Part shown: positions 39,364 through 47,890 of the stretch, in pieces
Layout of the letters: every line of letters starts with the position of its first letter
Numbering within the stretch: the first letter of the stretch is position 1
NCBI RefSeq assembly: GCF_014197615.1
Contig: NZ_JACIFY010000004.1
Coordinates: forward strand, 186,001-250,000
Source of the DNA: Rhizobium esperanzae
GTDB lineage: Bacteria > Pseudomonadota > Alphaproteobacteria > Rhizobiales > Rhizobiaceae
Direction: 5' to 3'
DNA: 64,000 bases
Position numbers and translations under genes: made by a program
Notes under the pieces: generated by a model
Told to the model about the DNA's origin: nothing
The model's input: the letters and a program-made list of their open reading frames with translations, nothing else
Database searches by the model: none

Positions 39364-40034
39364 CAGCAGTCCCCTTCGTTCCACAAGGGCCTGAGCGGCG
39401 GCTCGTCTTCCTCGATCGCGGCAAAGCGGCCGATCGGCTCCAGGAAGAAATTATCGCTGTTATCGTCGTTGACCTGGCTGACCTCGCCGACGAGCACGGG
39501 TCCGCCGCCTTTGCGGCCGTAGAAGCGGTGGTAAAGCCCGGTGCGGATCGTCACGCTCTGGCCGGCCTTGAGGATCAGCGGTTCCCATGCAGCCAGCCGG
39601 TGCGGCAGGCCGTCGACCGGAACCGTCACATCCTCCTTCAGCAGATTGCCGTCGGCATCGGTTGCGGCAAATTCGATGACGAGATCGCCGCCGGCGCGAT
39701 TGATGATGTCTTCCATCTTCGCCGCATGCCGGTGCGCCGGCGTGAGCTGCCCTTCTTCGACGAAAAGCAGCTTTTCGGCATAGGTGCGGTGGCCCCCGGT
39801 ATCGACGATGCCATTGCGCAGGCAAAACAGCACGAGGCCGCATTCGGCAAACCGGTTCGATCCGAAATCGGTGACGTCCCATCCGAGCTGGTGAGCGCGC
39901 AAATAGGCCGACTCCTCCGGATGAGAGGCAAAATCCGCCGCCGTCCAATATCCCCATACCGGCAGGGACCAATGCCAGCGCTCAAGGGTCGCGGCTGCCC
40001 GCCGCAAGGCGGCGTTGATCTCGGAGCGCCGCAT
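39363..40034 (-). CDS. D-lyxose/D-mannose isomerase-like cupin
   Basis: A 223-residue cupin of the D-lyxose isomerase type. Metal ligands appear as His-x-His and Glu in TPAHRHAAKMEDIINRAGGD and a late His in TGLYHRFYGRKGG. The family interconverts aldoses and ketoses such as lyxose/xylulose or mannose/fructose. It shares one base with both neighbours (TGATG), showing a tightly coupled operon. Confidence 0.85.
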   Translation of the reverse strand: MRRSEINAALRRAAATLERWHWSLPVWGYWTAADFASHPEESAYLRAHQLGWDVTDFGSNRFAECGLVLFCLRNGIVDTGGHRTYAEKLLFVEEGQLTPAHRHAAKMEDIINRAGGDLVIEFAATDADGNLLKEDVTVPVDGLPHRLAAWEPLILKAGQSVTIRTGLYHRFYGRKGGGPVLVGEVSQVNDDNSDNFFLEPIGRFAAIEEDEPPLRPLWNEGDC

Positions 40035-41188
40035 CAGTCGGACGCCCCGTCATAGACGACCGGGACCACGACGTCCTCGCGGCCGGATTTGAGGGCTGCC
40101 GTCAGCACTGCATGATGCGCCTGCGCCTCGGCCGGCGTCGCGCAGCCGAAACCGTTGGCATTGCCGCCGGCAAGCTCGTCGAGGAAGGCCGCCCACATCT
40201 GCTGGATGGCGTCGGCAAAACCGAATTCGAAGATCTTGCCTGTAATGGCAGGAAACAGCGAGGCGTATCCGAGATCCTCGGTGCTCCAGGCCTGCGCACC
40301 GCCATTATAGTCCATCCACTGCCACTGGCGCGGCGACTTCGTGCTGAAGAATGCGCTTTTCTTCATGCCGAGAACGCGGATGTACCAGCTGTTGGATTCG
40401 CCGGGCGCGATGCGCCAGGTTTTCAGCACCATCGGGAAATCCTGATTACCGGTGCGCACGCGGCTGCTGATCGTGGCATTGTCCCAGGTGGTGCAGGGCA
40501 GCATGCCGCCCTTGCCGTCAGGACGTTCGCTGACCTTTTTGACCAGCTGCGCATGCAGGGTCGCCGGGCGCCAGCCGAGACGCAGCGGCACATGCAACAC
40601 ATGCATGCCGAGATCACCCATGCAGCCATAGTCGCCGTTGATCTCGGCCATGCGCTTCCAGTTGATCGGCTTTTGCCGGTCGATATCCGAAGAGTGCAGG
40701 AAACCCGCCTCGACTTCGAGGATCTCCCCCATCTCACCGCTTTTTGCGAGCGCGATGACCTTCTGTGCGCCGGGGAAGAACGGCATTTCCGACGAGCAGC
40801 GGACCAGGAGTTCGGGGTGCTCGGCGAGAACCGCCATGATCTCGCGGTTCTGCGCGGCATCCATGCCGAAGGGCTTTTCACCGAGCAGATGTTTTCCGGC
40901 CTTGAGGATATCGATGTAGAATTGCTGGTGCAGCACATGCGGAACGGCGCAATAGACCGCATCCACCTCGGGATTGGCCAGAAGCTCCTTATAGTCGGCG
41001 GTGAACTGCCGAACGGTCGGCACCTGATCCCTGAACCAGTCGAGCAGCGCCGTGTTGGTGTCGCAGACGGCGACGATTTCCGGCCGCGCCTTCACGTCGG
41101 CCAGATGCAGCCAGCGCGCCGCGGCACTGGCAAACTCGCGCCCCATCAGGCCGCAGCCGATGACGCCGAAGCGGAATATTTTCGTCAT
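40034..41188 (-). CDS. Gfo/Idh/MocA-family oxidoreductase
   Basis: A 384-residue NAD(P)-dependent enzyme with the N-terminal GVIGCGLMGREFASAA motif and the family's GEKPFGMDAAQN (catalytic Lys). Family members oxidise or reduce sugars and inositols. It probably works on the same substrate as the flanking dehydrogenases. It lies 22 bases after the aldolase gene. Confidence 0.9.
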   Translation of the reverse strand: MTKIFRFGVIGCGLMGREFASAAARWLHLADVKARPEIVAVCDTNTALLDWFRDQVPTVRQFTADYKELLANPEVDAVYCAVPHVLHQQFYIDILKAGKHLLGEKPFGMDAAQNREIMAVLAEHPELLVRCSSEMPFFPGAQKVIALAKSGEMGEILEVEAGFLHSSDIDRQKPINWKRMAEINGDYGCMGDLGMHVLHVPLRLGWRPATLHAQLVKKVSERPDGKGGMLPCTTWDNATISSRVRTGNQDFPMVLKTWRIAPGESNSWYIRVLGMKKSAFFSTKSPRQWQWMDYNGGAQAWSTEDLGYASLFPAITGKIFEFGFADAIQQMWAAFLDELAGGNANGFGCATPAEAQAHHAVLTAALKSGREDVVVPVVYDGASD

Positions 41189-41210
41189 GACATCTCCTCC
41201 CAGACGCGCG

Positions 41211-42035
41211 TCAGCCTATATGCAGCGAGGCTTGCTCGACGGAAGCCCTGTCATGGACGATCGCCATCAAGGCACGCGTCATGCCGCCGGGATTGTTGTG
41301 TTGAATGACGTTGCGGCCATAGACGATGCCACGGGCGCCCTGCTCCATCAACTGCTTGGTGCGGATCAGGATTTCCTGATCCGAAACGCGGCCGCCGCCG
41401 CGCACCAGCACCGGCAGGCCCTGGGCGATCTCGACGACGCGGTGATATTCCTCGACATTGTCGCAAGGGTCGGCCTTGATGATATCGGCGCCGAGTTCGG
41501 CCGCCTGGCGCACCAGCGGCAGGATCTTGTCGATCGCGCCGTCGACCATGTAGGCGCCCTTGGAATTGTCCTGCATGACGAGCGGCTCGACCATCAGCGG
41601 CATGCCGTAGATCTCGCATTCACGCTTCAGGCTGTTCACATTGCGCACGCAGGCGCGGTAGACCTCCGGCTGGTCCGGCAGCATCAAAAGATTGACGACG
41701 ACGCAGGCGGCATCCAGCGCAACGCCCTGCTCCACCGCCCTGTCGATCATTTCGGAAAACAGCTGGGACGGCAGGGGATTGCCGTAGATGTTGGCGATAT
41801 CGGTGCGCAACACCAATGCCGGGCGATGCTTGCCGGGGATCGCCTGCAGAATGGGTGCGGTCCCCGGCGGAAGCTGGATGGCATCGGGGCCGGCTTGCGC
41901 GATCACCTCGATGGCGGTCTTCATGTTCTCGATGCCGGCGAGAAAGGTTCGTTCATTGAACATGCCGTGATCGATGGCAACGTCGAAACAATTTCCAGAC
42001 GCGCCGAAAAGACGGTTCAACCGCGCGGATTTCAT
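41211..42035 (-). CDS. Class I aldolase, DhnA/LsrF-like
   Basis: A 274-residue (beta/alpha)8 aldolase of the DhnA/LsrF group with CFDVAIDHGMFN near the N-terminus, the Schiff-base Lys in GADIIKADPCDN and GGGRVSDQEIL as phosphate site. It most likely cleaves a phosphorylated ketose. It is the first gene of the operon; GGAGGAG precedes the ATG at 42035, with a repressor-type site just upstream. Confidence 0.85.
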   Translation of the reverse strand: MKSARLNRLFGASGNCFDVAIDHGMFNERTFLAGIENMKTAIEVIAQAGPDAIQLPPGTAPILQAIPGKHRPALVLRTDIANIYGNPLPSQLFSEMIDRAVEQGVALDAACVVVNLLMLPDQPEVYRACVRNVNSLKRECEIYGMPLMVEPLVMQDNSKGAYMVDGAIDKILPLVRQAAELGADIIKADPCDNVEEYHRVVEIAQGLPVLVRGGGRVSDQEILIRTKQLMEQGARGIVYGRNVIQHNNPGGMTRALMAIVHDRASVEQASLHIG

Positions 42036-42050
42036 CAAGCTCCTCCCAGA

Positions 42051-42068
42051 TATGGCAACGTTTCCACA
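42051..42068 (-). promoter_or_regulatory. LacI-type operator, proximal
   Basis: TATGGCAACGTTTCCACA, centred on AACGTT, shares 15 of 18 bases with the distal site. It covers the predicted transcription start of the aldolase operon and ends 16 bases before the ATG. Confidence 0.6.
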
Positions 42069-42070
42069 TT

Positions 42071-42099
42071 TGAATAAAAGGAGCAGGATTGCGAGTCAA
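42071..42099 (-). promoter_or_regulatory. Sigma-70-like promoter of the sugar operon
   Basis: On the minus strand TTGACT (42099-42094) and TATTCA (42076-42071) are separated by 17 bases. The predicted start falls inside the proximal operator, and the distal operator lies just upstream of the -35 box. Confidence 0.55.
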
Positions 42100-42104
42100 G
42101 AAAA

Positions 42105-42122
42105 TGTGGTAACGTTTCCACA
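42105..42122 (-). promoter_or_regulatory. LacI-type operator, distal
   Basis: TGTGGTAACGTTTCCACA is an 18-base palindrome with one mismatched pair and the AACGTT centre typical of LacI-family sites. Its centre is 54 bases from the proximal site, about five helical turns, allowing looping. Confidence 0.65.
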
Positions 42123-42148
42123 TCGGGTCTGGCGAACGCATCCTCGGC

Positions 42149-42874
42149 TTAAATGTCGAAGGCGCTCGGAAGCACCACGATATCGCGGATGGTGACGTTG
42201 CGCGGCCGGGTGAGCATGAAGATGATCGCGTCGGCGACTTCCTTGGGCTCGATCAAGGCGCCGGCTTCCTTGGCCTTGCGAAGGTTTTCTTCCGGCCAAT
42301 CCGCCAGCAGAGCGCTGATCACCGGCCCCGGAGAAACCGAGCCGACGCGAATGCCGCTTTTCAGAAGCTGGCGTCGCATCGTCTGGACGAAGCACGTCAT
42401 CGCCCACTTCGACGGCGAATAGACCGGCTCCCAGGGAATTGCCGAATGTCCGGCGACGGAGCTGGTGACGACGATGTCACCGGTGCCGCGTTCGATCATG
42501 TGAGGAATGACACTGCGTACATTCTTGATGACGACATTGACGTTGAGATTGAGCATGCGATCGATGGTGTCGAGATCGGTTTCCATCAGGTCGCCGCCGA
42601 TATAAGTGCCGGCATTGGCATGCAGGATGTCGAGCCGACCGGTCTTCGACAGGACGCCTTCGAGCAGTCCCGCACAGGCATTGGGATCCAGCAGGTCGAT
42701 CACCAGCGGAATGGCGCGCTCGCCCAGCCGGCCGCAAATCGTCTCCAGGGACTTCTGATCGCGGTCCACCAGTACGACCGTCGCGCCTGCGGCGAGCATC
42801 GCCTCCGTCGAGGCCAATCCTATGCCGGACGCCGCACCCGTCACCGCCGCGATCTTCCCGTTCAATTCCGTCAT
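42149..42874 (-). CDS. Ribitol 2-dehydrogenase-like SDR
   Basis: A 241-residue SDR that I recognise as close to Klebsiella/Enterobacter ribitol dehydrogenase (VTGAASGIGLA, GRLDILHANAGTYIGG, WEPVYSPSKWAM with Tyr-x-x-x-Lys, LLADWPEENL, TRPRNVTIRDIVVLP). It would oxidise ribitol or a similar polyol to a ketose. AGGAGGAG precedes the ATG. It lies upstream of the operators, so it has its own promoter but may feed the same pathway. Confidence 0.88.
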   Translation of the reverse strand: MTELNGKIAAVTGAASGIGLASTEAMLAAGATVVLVDRDQKSLETICGRLGERAIPLVIDLLDPNACAGLLEGVLSKTGRLDILHANAGTYIGGDLMETDLDTIDRMLNLNVNVVIKNVRSVIPHMIERGTGDIVVTSSVAGHSAIPWEPVYSPSKWAMTCFVQTMRRQLLKSGIRVGSVSPGPVISALLADWPEENLRKAKEAGALIEPKEVADAIIFMLTRPRNVTIRDIVVLPSAFDI

Positions 42875-43038
42875 CGACGTCTCCTCCTATCCTGATGCTG
42901 ATTGCGCGTTCTTCCCGAGACCACAGGCGGCGCTTTTCGAAAGCCGCCAAGGACGCTGTAGCATTTTAAATTGCGGCGTAGGAGGACGACGTCGGCAAAC
43001 GTGCAGGTTTGCGACGTCACCAAGAGGTATGGCCCGCT

Positions 43039-43263
43039 TCAAGTCGGACGCATAAAACGGCGGCGCTGCTGCTGCACCAATCTGCGCAACTGTTCCTGAT
43101 CGACAAATTGATCCGTTGCGCCGGCCTCTTTATCCGGATGACTGAAAACCAGACCGTTGGAATCCTCGAGCTCCAAGGCTTGCTCCGTATTCATGATTCC
43201 CAGTGCCTGGCGCTCGTACTCGGATTCGAGTGCCGCCTCGACGATGGCTTTTCTCCTGCGCAT
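43039..43263 (-). CDS. Hypothetical small protein
   Basis: A 74-residue protein starting MRRRKAIVEAALESEYERQ, rich in charged residues and Gln (LRRLVQQQRRRFM at the end). The ATG at 43263 has GGAGG eight bases before it; an ATG six bases upstream is too close to that site. No family is recognised. Confidence 0.5.
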   Translation of the reverse strand: MRRRKAIVEAALESEYERQALGIMNTEQALELEDSNGLVFSHPDKEAGATDQFVDQEQLRRLVQQQRRRFMRPT

Positions 43264-43320
43264 GTCCATATCCTCCGTTCCTCAAATGGTAACGGACGGC
43301 CGGACTCGCGGTTCCCACCG

Positions 43321-43367
43321 GCAAGGGATGAGTTGGGCAAGGGATGAGTTGGGCAAAGTTTGAGTTG
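43321..43367. repeat. Tandem 16-base repeat
   Basis: GCAAGGGATGAGTTGG occurs twice in a row (43321-43336, 43337-43352) followed by a degenerate third copy. It lies in a 337-base gene-free gap (43264-43600) in which I see nothing else. Confidence 0.7.
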
Positions 43368-43600
43368 ACCGCCTTCGATGGCGAGGCGACACTTGAACGG
43401 CAGTCAGGCGGGGGAAGAAGGATGGGCGAGCCAGATCGCTTGCGTCAGATGGAAAGCACATCGAAAGACGGCGGCCGGATTCCGTGACGATCCGTCCGTC
43501 CGAATAGGGCCGGCAAAATTGCCCTCGCGCACGGGTCGAATGGCCCGGCAGTTCGAGGGTCGGGGATTCAAGCACTCGTGCCGCATGTTGCGAAGATTCG

Positions 43601-44863
43601 ATGATGACTTCATTGGTGATGACGGACGCATTCCAACGCCTCAGCCTCGCGCTCGCGATCGGCATCCTCGTCGGCATCGAGCGTGGATGGCAGGACCGCG
43701 AGGCCGCGCCGGGCAAGAGAGTTGCGGGCATCCGCACCTATGGCCTGTCGAGCTTCCTCGGCGGCTTTTGCGGTTTCCTGCAGCCGGTGACGGGGCCGAT
43801 CCTGCCGACTGCCATCTTTGCGTTTTTCTGCATCACGATCCTCAGCTTCAGCCGCATGCAGGCCGAGCGCGAGGAAGATTACAGCGCAACCGGCGCCGTT
43901 GCTGCGATCACGGTGTTCGCGCTCGGCTTCGGCGCCGTGGTTGCCGATATGACGGCGACGGCCGCGGGTGCCGTGGCGGTGACGGCGCTTCTGGCGGCGC
44001 GGGAACCGCTGCATGGATTTCTGCGGAAATTGACCTGGCTTGAGTTGCGAGCGGCGCTGATCCTGCTGACCATGACGGTCGTCATTCTTCCAATTCTTCC
44101 CAATGAGACGGTCGATGCCTGGGAAATGATCAATCCCTTCGAACTCTGGATGCTGACCATCCTGGTGGCGGCAGTCTCATTTGCCGGTTACGTGATGATC
44201 AGGCTCAGCGACGCAAGGGCCGGAATATTGCTGACGGGCGCCTGCGGCGGCACCGTGTCCTCGACGGCCCTGACGCTTTCCTTTGCCCGCCAGTCGGTTG
44301 AGATGCCCGCCCTCTCACCGCTGCTTTCGGCCGGAGCGATGCTGGCGGGAGCCGTATCGCTCACCCGTGTGCTTTTGATCTGCGGTGTCATCGCGCCCGA
44401 TGTGCTGATGGAGCTTGCCGCATCACTCGGCCCGGCTGCGGCGATCCTTGCGACAGGCGGCGGCCTTGCCGGATTGGCGCGGCGCTCCGATGGCGGTTCC
44501 GATTTTGCACCGCGAAACCCGCTTGAGGTGATGGTCGTCCTCCGCTTTGCACTTCTGCTTGCCGCCGTGACCATCGTGACGCGGGCGACGCTGGCCGTCT
44601 TTGGAACGCAGTCGCTGGTCGCGGTCGCCTTCATCACGGGACTGGGCGATCTCGATGCGATAACCCTCTCGATCACCAAGCTGTCGTCACCGGCCGTGCC
44701 GGCGGATGCGGCCGCCCACGCGATAGCGGTCGCCGCCTGCGCCAATCTTCTGGCGAAAACCGGTCTTGCGGCAAGTGCCGGAAGCCTAGGCTATTCGGTT
44801 CGGCTGGCCATCACAACCGGCATAGCGATCCTTGCCGGCGCGGCCGGCCTGTTCCTGACGTGA
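43601..44863 (+). CDS. MgtC/SapB-type membrane protein with DUF4010 domain
   Basis: A 420-residue membrane protein. The N-terminal part matches the MgtC/SapB motif (LSLALAIGILVGIERGWQDRE, VAGIRTYGLSSFLGG) and the C-terminal part, rich in hydrophobic helices (FITGLGDLDAITLSI), matches DUF4010. The role is unclear; MgtC relatives act in magnesium or ATP homeostasis. ATGs at 43601, 43604 and 43619 are possible starts and none has a strong site. Confidence 0.8.
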   Translation: MMTSLVMTDAFQRLSLALAIGILVGIERGWQDREAAPGKRVAGIRTYGLSSFLGGFCGFLQPVTGPILPTAIFAFFCITILSFSRMQAEREEDYSATGAVAAITVFALGFGAVVADMTATAAGAVAVTALLAAREPLHGFLRKLTWLELRAALILLTMTVVILPILPNETVDAWEMINPFELWMLTILVAAVSFAGYVMIRLSDARAGILLTGACGGTVSSTALTLSFARQSVEMPALSPLLSAGAMLAGAVSLTRVLLICGVIAPDVLMELAASLGPAAAILATGGGLAGLARRSDGGSDFAPRNPLEVMVVLRFALLLAAVTIVTRATLAVFGTQSLVAVAFITGLGDLDAITLSITKLSSPAVPADAAAHAIAVAACANLLAKTGLAASAGSLGYSVRLAITTGIAILAGAAGLFLT

Positions 44864-44917
44864 ACAACCAAGCCGCACGGCCGACAGAGCAATCGTTTGA
44901 TCCGATTTTCCCACATT

Positions 44918-45103
44918 CTATCCAAGTTGCGCAGGCAATATCGGCGGCGCTTCGGCGAAAGCATTCTTTGTTAACTTGTGAACGGCAATGAATCGCTCCA
45001 GCCCATCGCGCAATGTCTCGATGCGCTGAACGAGCTTCGCCGCCGCCGCCGAACTCGTCACGTCACGAATGAATTGTGGCGCTTTCCCGCGATGCCCATC
45101 CAT
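44918..45103 (-). CDS. Possible small hypothetical protein
   Basis: A 61-codon frame (MDGHRGKAPQFIRDVTSSAA...) with a helical, amphipathic body (KLVQRIETLRDGLERFIAVH). It lies in the 308-base gap before the diguanylate cyclase gene. The ribosome site is weak, so this is tentative. Confidence 0.3.
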   Translation of the reverse strand: MDGHRGKAPQFIRDVTSSAAAAKLVQRIETLRDGLERFIAVHKLTKNAFAEAPPILPAQLG

Positions 45104-45171
45104 GCACGATGTCCCGATGCTGCCCTCGAGCGCGGCCGGACAGGCTTGTTTCCAGCGACTGAGGTAAATGC

Positions 45172-47154
45172 ATGACATCGAGCAGTCTGAGCGCGTTGTT
45201 GAAGATCGTCTTCAGACCGAAGGTGAAGGCGAAAACACGCCATACGCTGGCGTCGCGGGCATTGCGGCTGGCGGCGCTGCGCATCGCACTGGTCTGCGCC
45301 TGTGCGGGCGGCGTGTCCTATTTCATCAATCATGCAGCCCTTGAGCAGTCTGTGCGCAAGCAACTCTCGCTTTCGACAGAACAGGCCTTGCAGCGCGAGT
45401 CTCTGCCATTCCGCGAGGTGAAGGATCTCGAAAAGAATTTCCTGGCCGAGTTCGACCGGATATACGCGATCCCGGAAGCCCGGCAATCATTGGCACGAAA
45501 TTTCGACGATATTTTCTATCGCCATGAGGACGGATCCTACACCCAGCGCCCGGGATTGTTCGAAGGCGAGCCCTTGCCTGATGGGCGCAGATTTCCCGGC
45601 ATGTCGGCGACTTACGCGCCTGACGTGACACCGGATGAGGACGGGAAGACACGCTTTGCGCTGTCCTACCTGCTCTCCTATCAATTCGGTTCTGCCGCCA
45701 AGGGCCGCCTCTTCAATTTCTACGGCGTGGTGCCGGAAAAAGGTTTCCCGATCTATCAGGCTGCCGACATCGCCAAGGTATTCCAATATGAAGGCCCGGA
45801 TGCACTGAAGCTCGAGACCTTCGAATTTTACTCCCGCGGGTTCGGCGGGCCGCAGAACGATACTTTTTTTACCCGCATCTACTGGGATCCTTCCAACAAT
45901 GCGTGGATGACGACGATCGCGACGCCCGATGCACCTGATGCTTCGGGCAAACATCGCATCCTGGCCTGTGTCGACGTGCTGCTCGACGATCTGATGAAAC
46001 GAACCGCCAGCCCGACACTGCCGGGCGCCAGGGCGACGATCTTTGCCGCCGATGCTCAGGGCACACTGATCTTCGACGGCAAATACGCCGATAAGATCAC
46101 CGCCAGCGCCGGCGAAGCCTCGATTTCCTCGCTTGAAATCGCCGATTACCAGCCTTTGCTGAAGGCAAGCCAGTCGATCGAAGCGGGTTCGGTGTCGCTC
46201 ATCGACAGCGCTGGCGAAATTACCGCCGTCGGCCGGATCCCGGATACGCCCTGGATGCTCGCCGTCCACTATCCGAAATCTCTGATGCGATCCGCCATCC
46301 TCACCAATCTCGGGATCGTCATCGCGGTCGGGCTGCTCACCCTGTTCGTCGAACTTTTCATCCTCCGTTCGATCCTGCAAAAGCAGGTCGCCGAACCGCT
46401 GGTGCGATTGATCCACGCTACGCAGCTGGTCGGCCGTTCCGGCGTGACCGTTGCCAATGACGCCCTGCCGACGCATTCCGACGACGAGATCGGCGAGCTT
46501 GCCCGCGATTTTGCCGCGATGGCCGCGCGCGTTCACGCCGCCCATGAAGCGCTTGAGGGAAAGATCCGGGATCGGACGTCCGAGCTGGAGCGGCTCAATC
46601 AGAGGCTCCTGACGATCAGCCAGACGGACGAGATGACGGGCGTGGCCAACCGGCGCCGCTTCGACGAGGTTCTCGCAAGCGAGCTCGCCGGGCTTGGGCA
46701 GGGTCAGGACCTGCTGATGCTTGCCATGGTGGATGCCGACTGGTTCAAAGGCTACAACGACCGATACGGCCATCCGGCGGGAGATGCCTGCCTGAAGGAA
46801 ATCGCCCGTGTGCTGGAGCGCAATACGCGCAGCAAACAGGACCTCGTTGCCCGTTACGGCGGAGAGGAGTTCGCCATCATCGCGCGGATTGCCTCAGCCA
46901 GCAACGCGCCCATCATCGGACAGGCCCTCTGTTCGGCAATGGCGGCCGTCAAGCTGGCGCATGAGGGCTCGCAGTTCGGGCACGTAACGATCAGCGTCGG
47001 CATTGCGCTGGCGACACCGGATCAGAATCTCTCTCCGGAGGCACTGTTGCTCGAAGCCGATCGCGCGCTTTATCGCGCCAAGCAGCGAGGCCGGAATCAA
47101 GCCGTCATCGCCGAGCCTTCTGCCGGCACTGAGATACAGCAGATCGGCGCCTGA
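45172..47154 (+). CDS. Membrane diguanylate cyclase (Cache-like sensor, HAMP-like region, GGDEF)
   Basis: A 660-residue protein that would make c-di-GMP. A membrane helix at about 33-53 and another near 378-400 enclose a large periplasmic sensor region (ITAVGRIPDTPWMLAVHYPKS is Cache-like, given in part). A HAMP-like stretch and a coiled segment lead to the GGDEF domain (DEMTGVANRRRFDEVL, active GGEEF in RYGGEEF). The inhibitory RxxD site reads S-K-Q-D, lacking the Arg, so product inhibition may be absent. Confidence 0.9.
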   Translation: MTSSSLSALLKIVFRPKVKAKTRHTLASRALRLAALRIALVCACAGGVSYFINHAALEQSVRKQLSLSTEQALQRESLPFREVKDLEKNFLAEFDRIYAIPEARQSLARNFDDIFYRHEDGSYTQRPGLFEGEPLPDGRRFPGMSATYAPDVTPDEDGKTRFALSYLLSYQFGSAAKGRLFNFYGVVPEKGFPIYQAADIAKVFQYEGPDALKLETFEFYSRGFGGPQNDTFFTRIYWDPSNNAWMTTIATPDAPDASGKHRILACVDVLLDDLMKRTASPTLPGARATIFAADAQGTLIFDGKYADKITASAGEASISSLEIADYQPLLKASQSIEAGSVSLIDSAGEITAVGRIPDTPWMLAVHYPKSLMRSAILTNLGIVIAVGLLTLFVELFILRSILQKQVAEPLVRLIHATQLVGRSGVTVANDALPTHSDDEIGELARDFAAMAARVHAAHEALEGKIRDRTSELERLNQRLLTISQTDEMTGVANRRRFDEVLASELAGLGQGQDLLMLAMVDADWFKGYNDRYGHPAGDACLKEIARVLERNTRSKQDLVARYGGEEFAIIARIASASNAPIIGQALCSAMAAVKLAHEGSQFGHVTISVGIALATPDQNLSPEALLLEADRALYRAKQRGRNQAVIAEPSAGTEIQQIGA

Positions 47155-47189
47155 CGACAGGCAACAGCCCGAGAGGCAAGCAACTCTGA

Positions 47190-47786
47190 TCAACTGCGGC
47201 TGGCGGCGATCAGCGCATGGGCGGCATCGCGGAGCAAACCGGTCGCCTCGCCCGGCTCAAAGACCTGCATGCTGACAAAGGCGCCGTTGATCAGCACCGC
47301 CAGTTGGCCGGCGAGCCGGTCAGGCGCTGCAACCGCCAGTCCCTCGGCTATGGTCTTCAGCCGCCGCCTCATCTCACGCATGTGGGTCTCTGCGACCTTG
47401 CGTGCGGGGTGACCGGCTTCGGGGAACTCGGCGGCAGTATTGATTTGCGGGCAGCCGCGGTAATTTTCCCGCCCGACCCTTTCGCCGATCCACTCGAAAT
47501 GGGCGTCGAGTTCGGCCGCGGCATCCTCCGGATACTGCTCCGTCACCCGGTCCCAGGTGCTCCAGAAATCCAGGTCCTCACGCTTGAGAAAGGCCGCGAT
47601 CAGGTCATCCTTGGTGCCGAAATGACGGTAAAGGCTGGTTTTGGCGACGCCTGACTTTTCCACCACAAGATCGACGCCGACGGCGCGCACCCCGCGCCGG
47701 TAAAAGAGTTCCGACGCCGTTTCGAGAATCCTGTCGCGGACCTCGTTGGCGCCGGTGGCAGGGGCATTGGCTGTGCTTCTTGGCAT
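47190..47786 (-). CDS. TetR-family repressor
   Basis: A 198-residue regulator with a TetR HTH at about 15-60 (ILETASELFYRRGVRAVGVD, SGVAKTSLYRHFGTKDDLI). The C-terminal domain (CPQINTAAEFPEAGHPARKV) matches the group often controlling a divergent oxidoreductase. The start at 47786 has GGAG. Two palindromes in the intergenic region are its likely operators. Confidence 0.88.
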   Translation of the reverse strand: MPRSTANAPATGANEVRDRILETASELFYRRGVRAVGVDLVVEKSGVAKTSLYRHFGTKDDLIAAFLKREDLDFWSTWDRVTEQYPEDAAAELDAHFEWIGERVGRENYRGCPQINTAAEFPEAGHPARKVAETHMREMRRRLKTIAEGLAVAAPDRLAGQLAVLINGAFVSMQVFEPGEATGLLRDAAHALIAASRS

Positions 47787-47826
47787 GTCGATATCTCCGA
47801 ATTGCGCCACCATAGCAGAAAGCCGA

Positions 47827-47855
47827 TTGACACGCTACAGACCTGTATGTTTTAT
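47827..47855 (+). promoter_or_regulatory. Promoter of the NAD(P)-binding protein gene
   Basis: TTGACA at 47827-47832 and, 17 bases on, TTTTAT at 47850-47855. The first TetR-type palindrome lies between the two boxes. Confidence 0.45.
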
Positions 47856-47875
47856 TGAATACAGACAGGTCTGTA
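47836..47875. promoter_or_regulatory. Pair of TetR-type operators
   Basis: TACAGACCTGTA (47836-47847) and TACAGACAGGTCTGTA (47860-47875) are each palindromic. Together they form a larger inverted repeat, CTACAGACCTGT with ACAGGTCTGTAG. They sit between the divergent TetR and oxidoreductase-like genes. Confidence 0.7.
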
Positions 47876-47890
47876 GCGGAGAGAAGAGCA

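Noticed and set aside
43321-43367. Tandem 16-base repeat as a regulatory iteron
   Set aside because: Only two exact copies, no replication or partition gene nearby.
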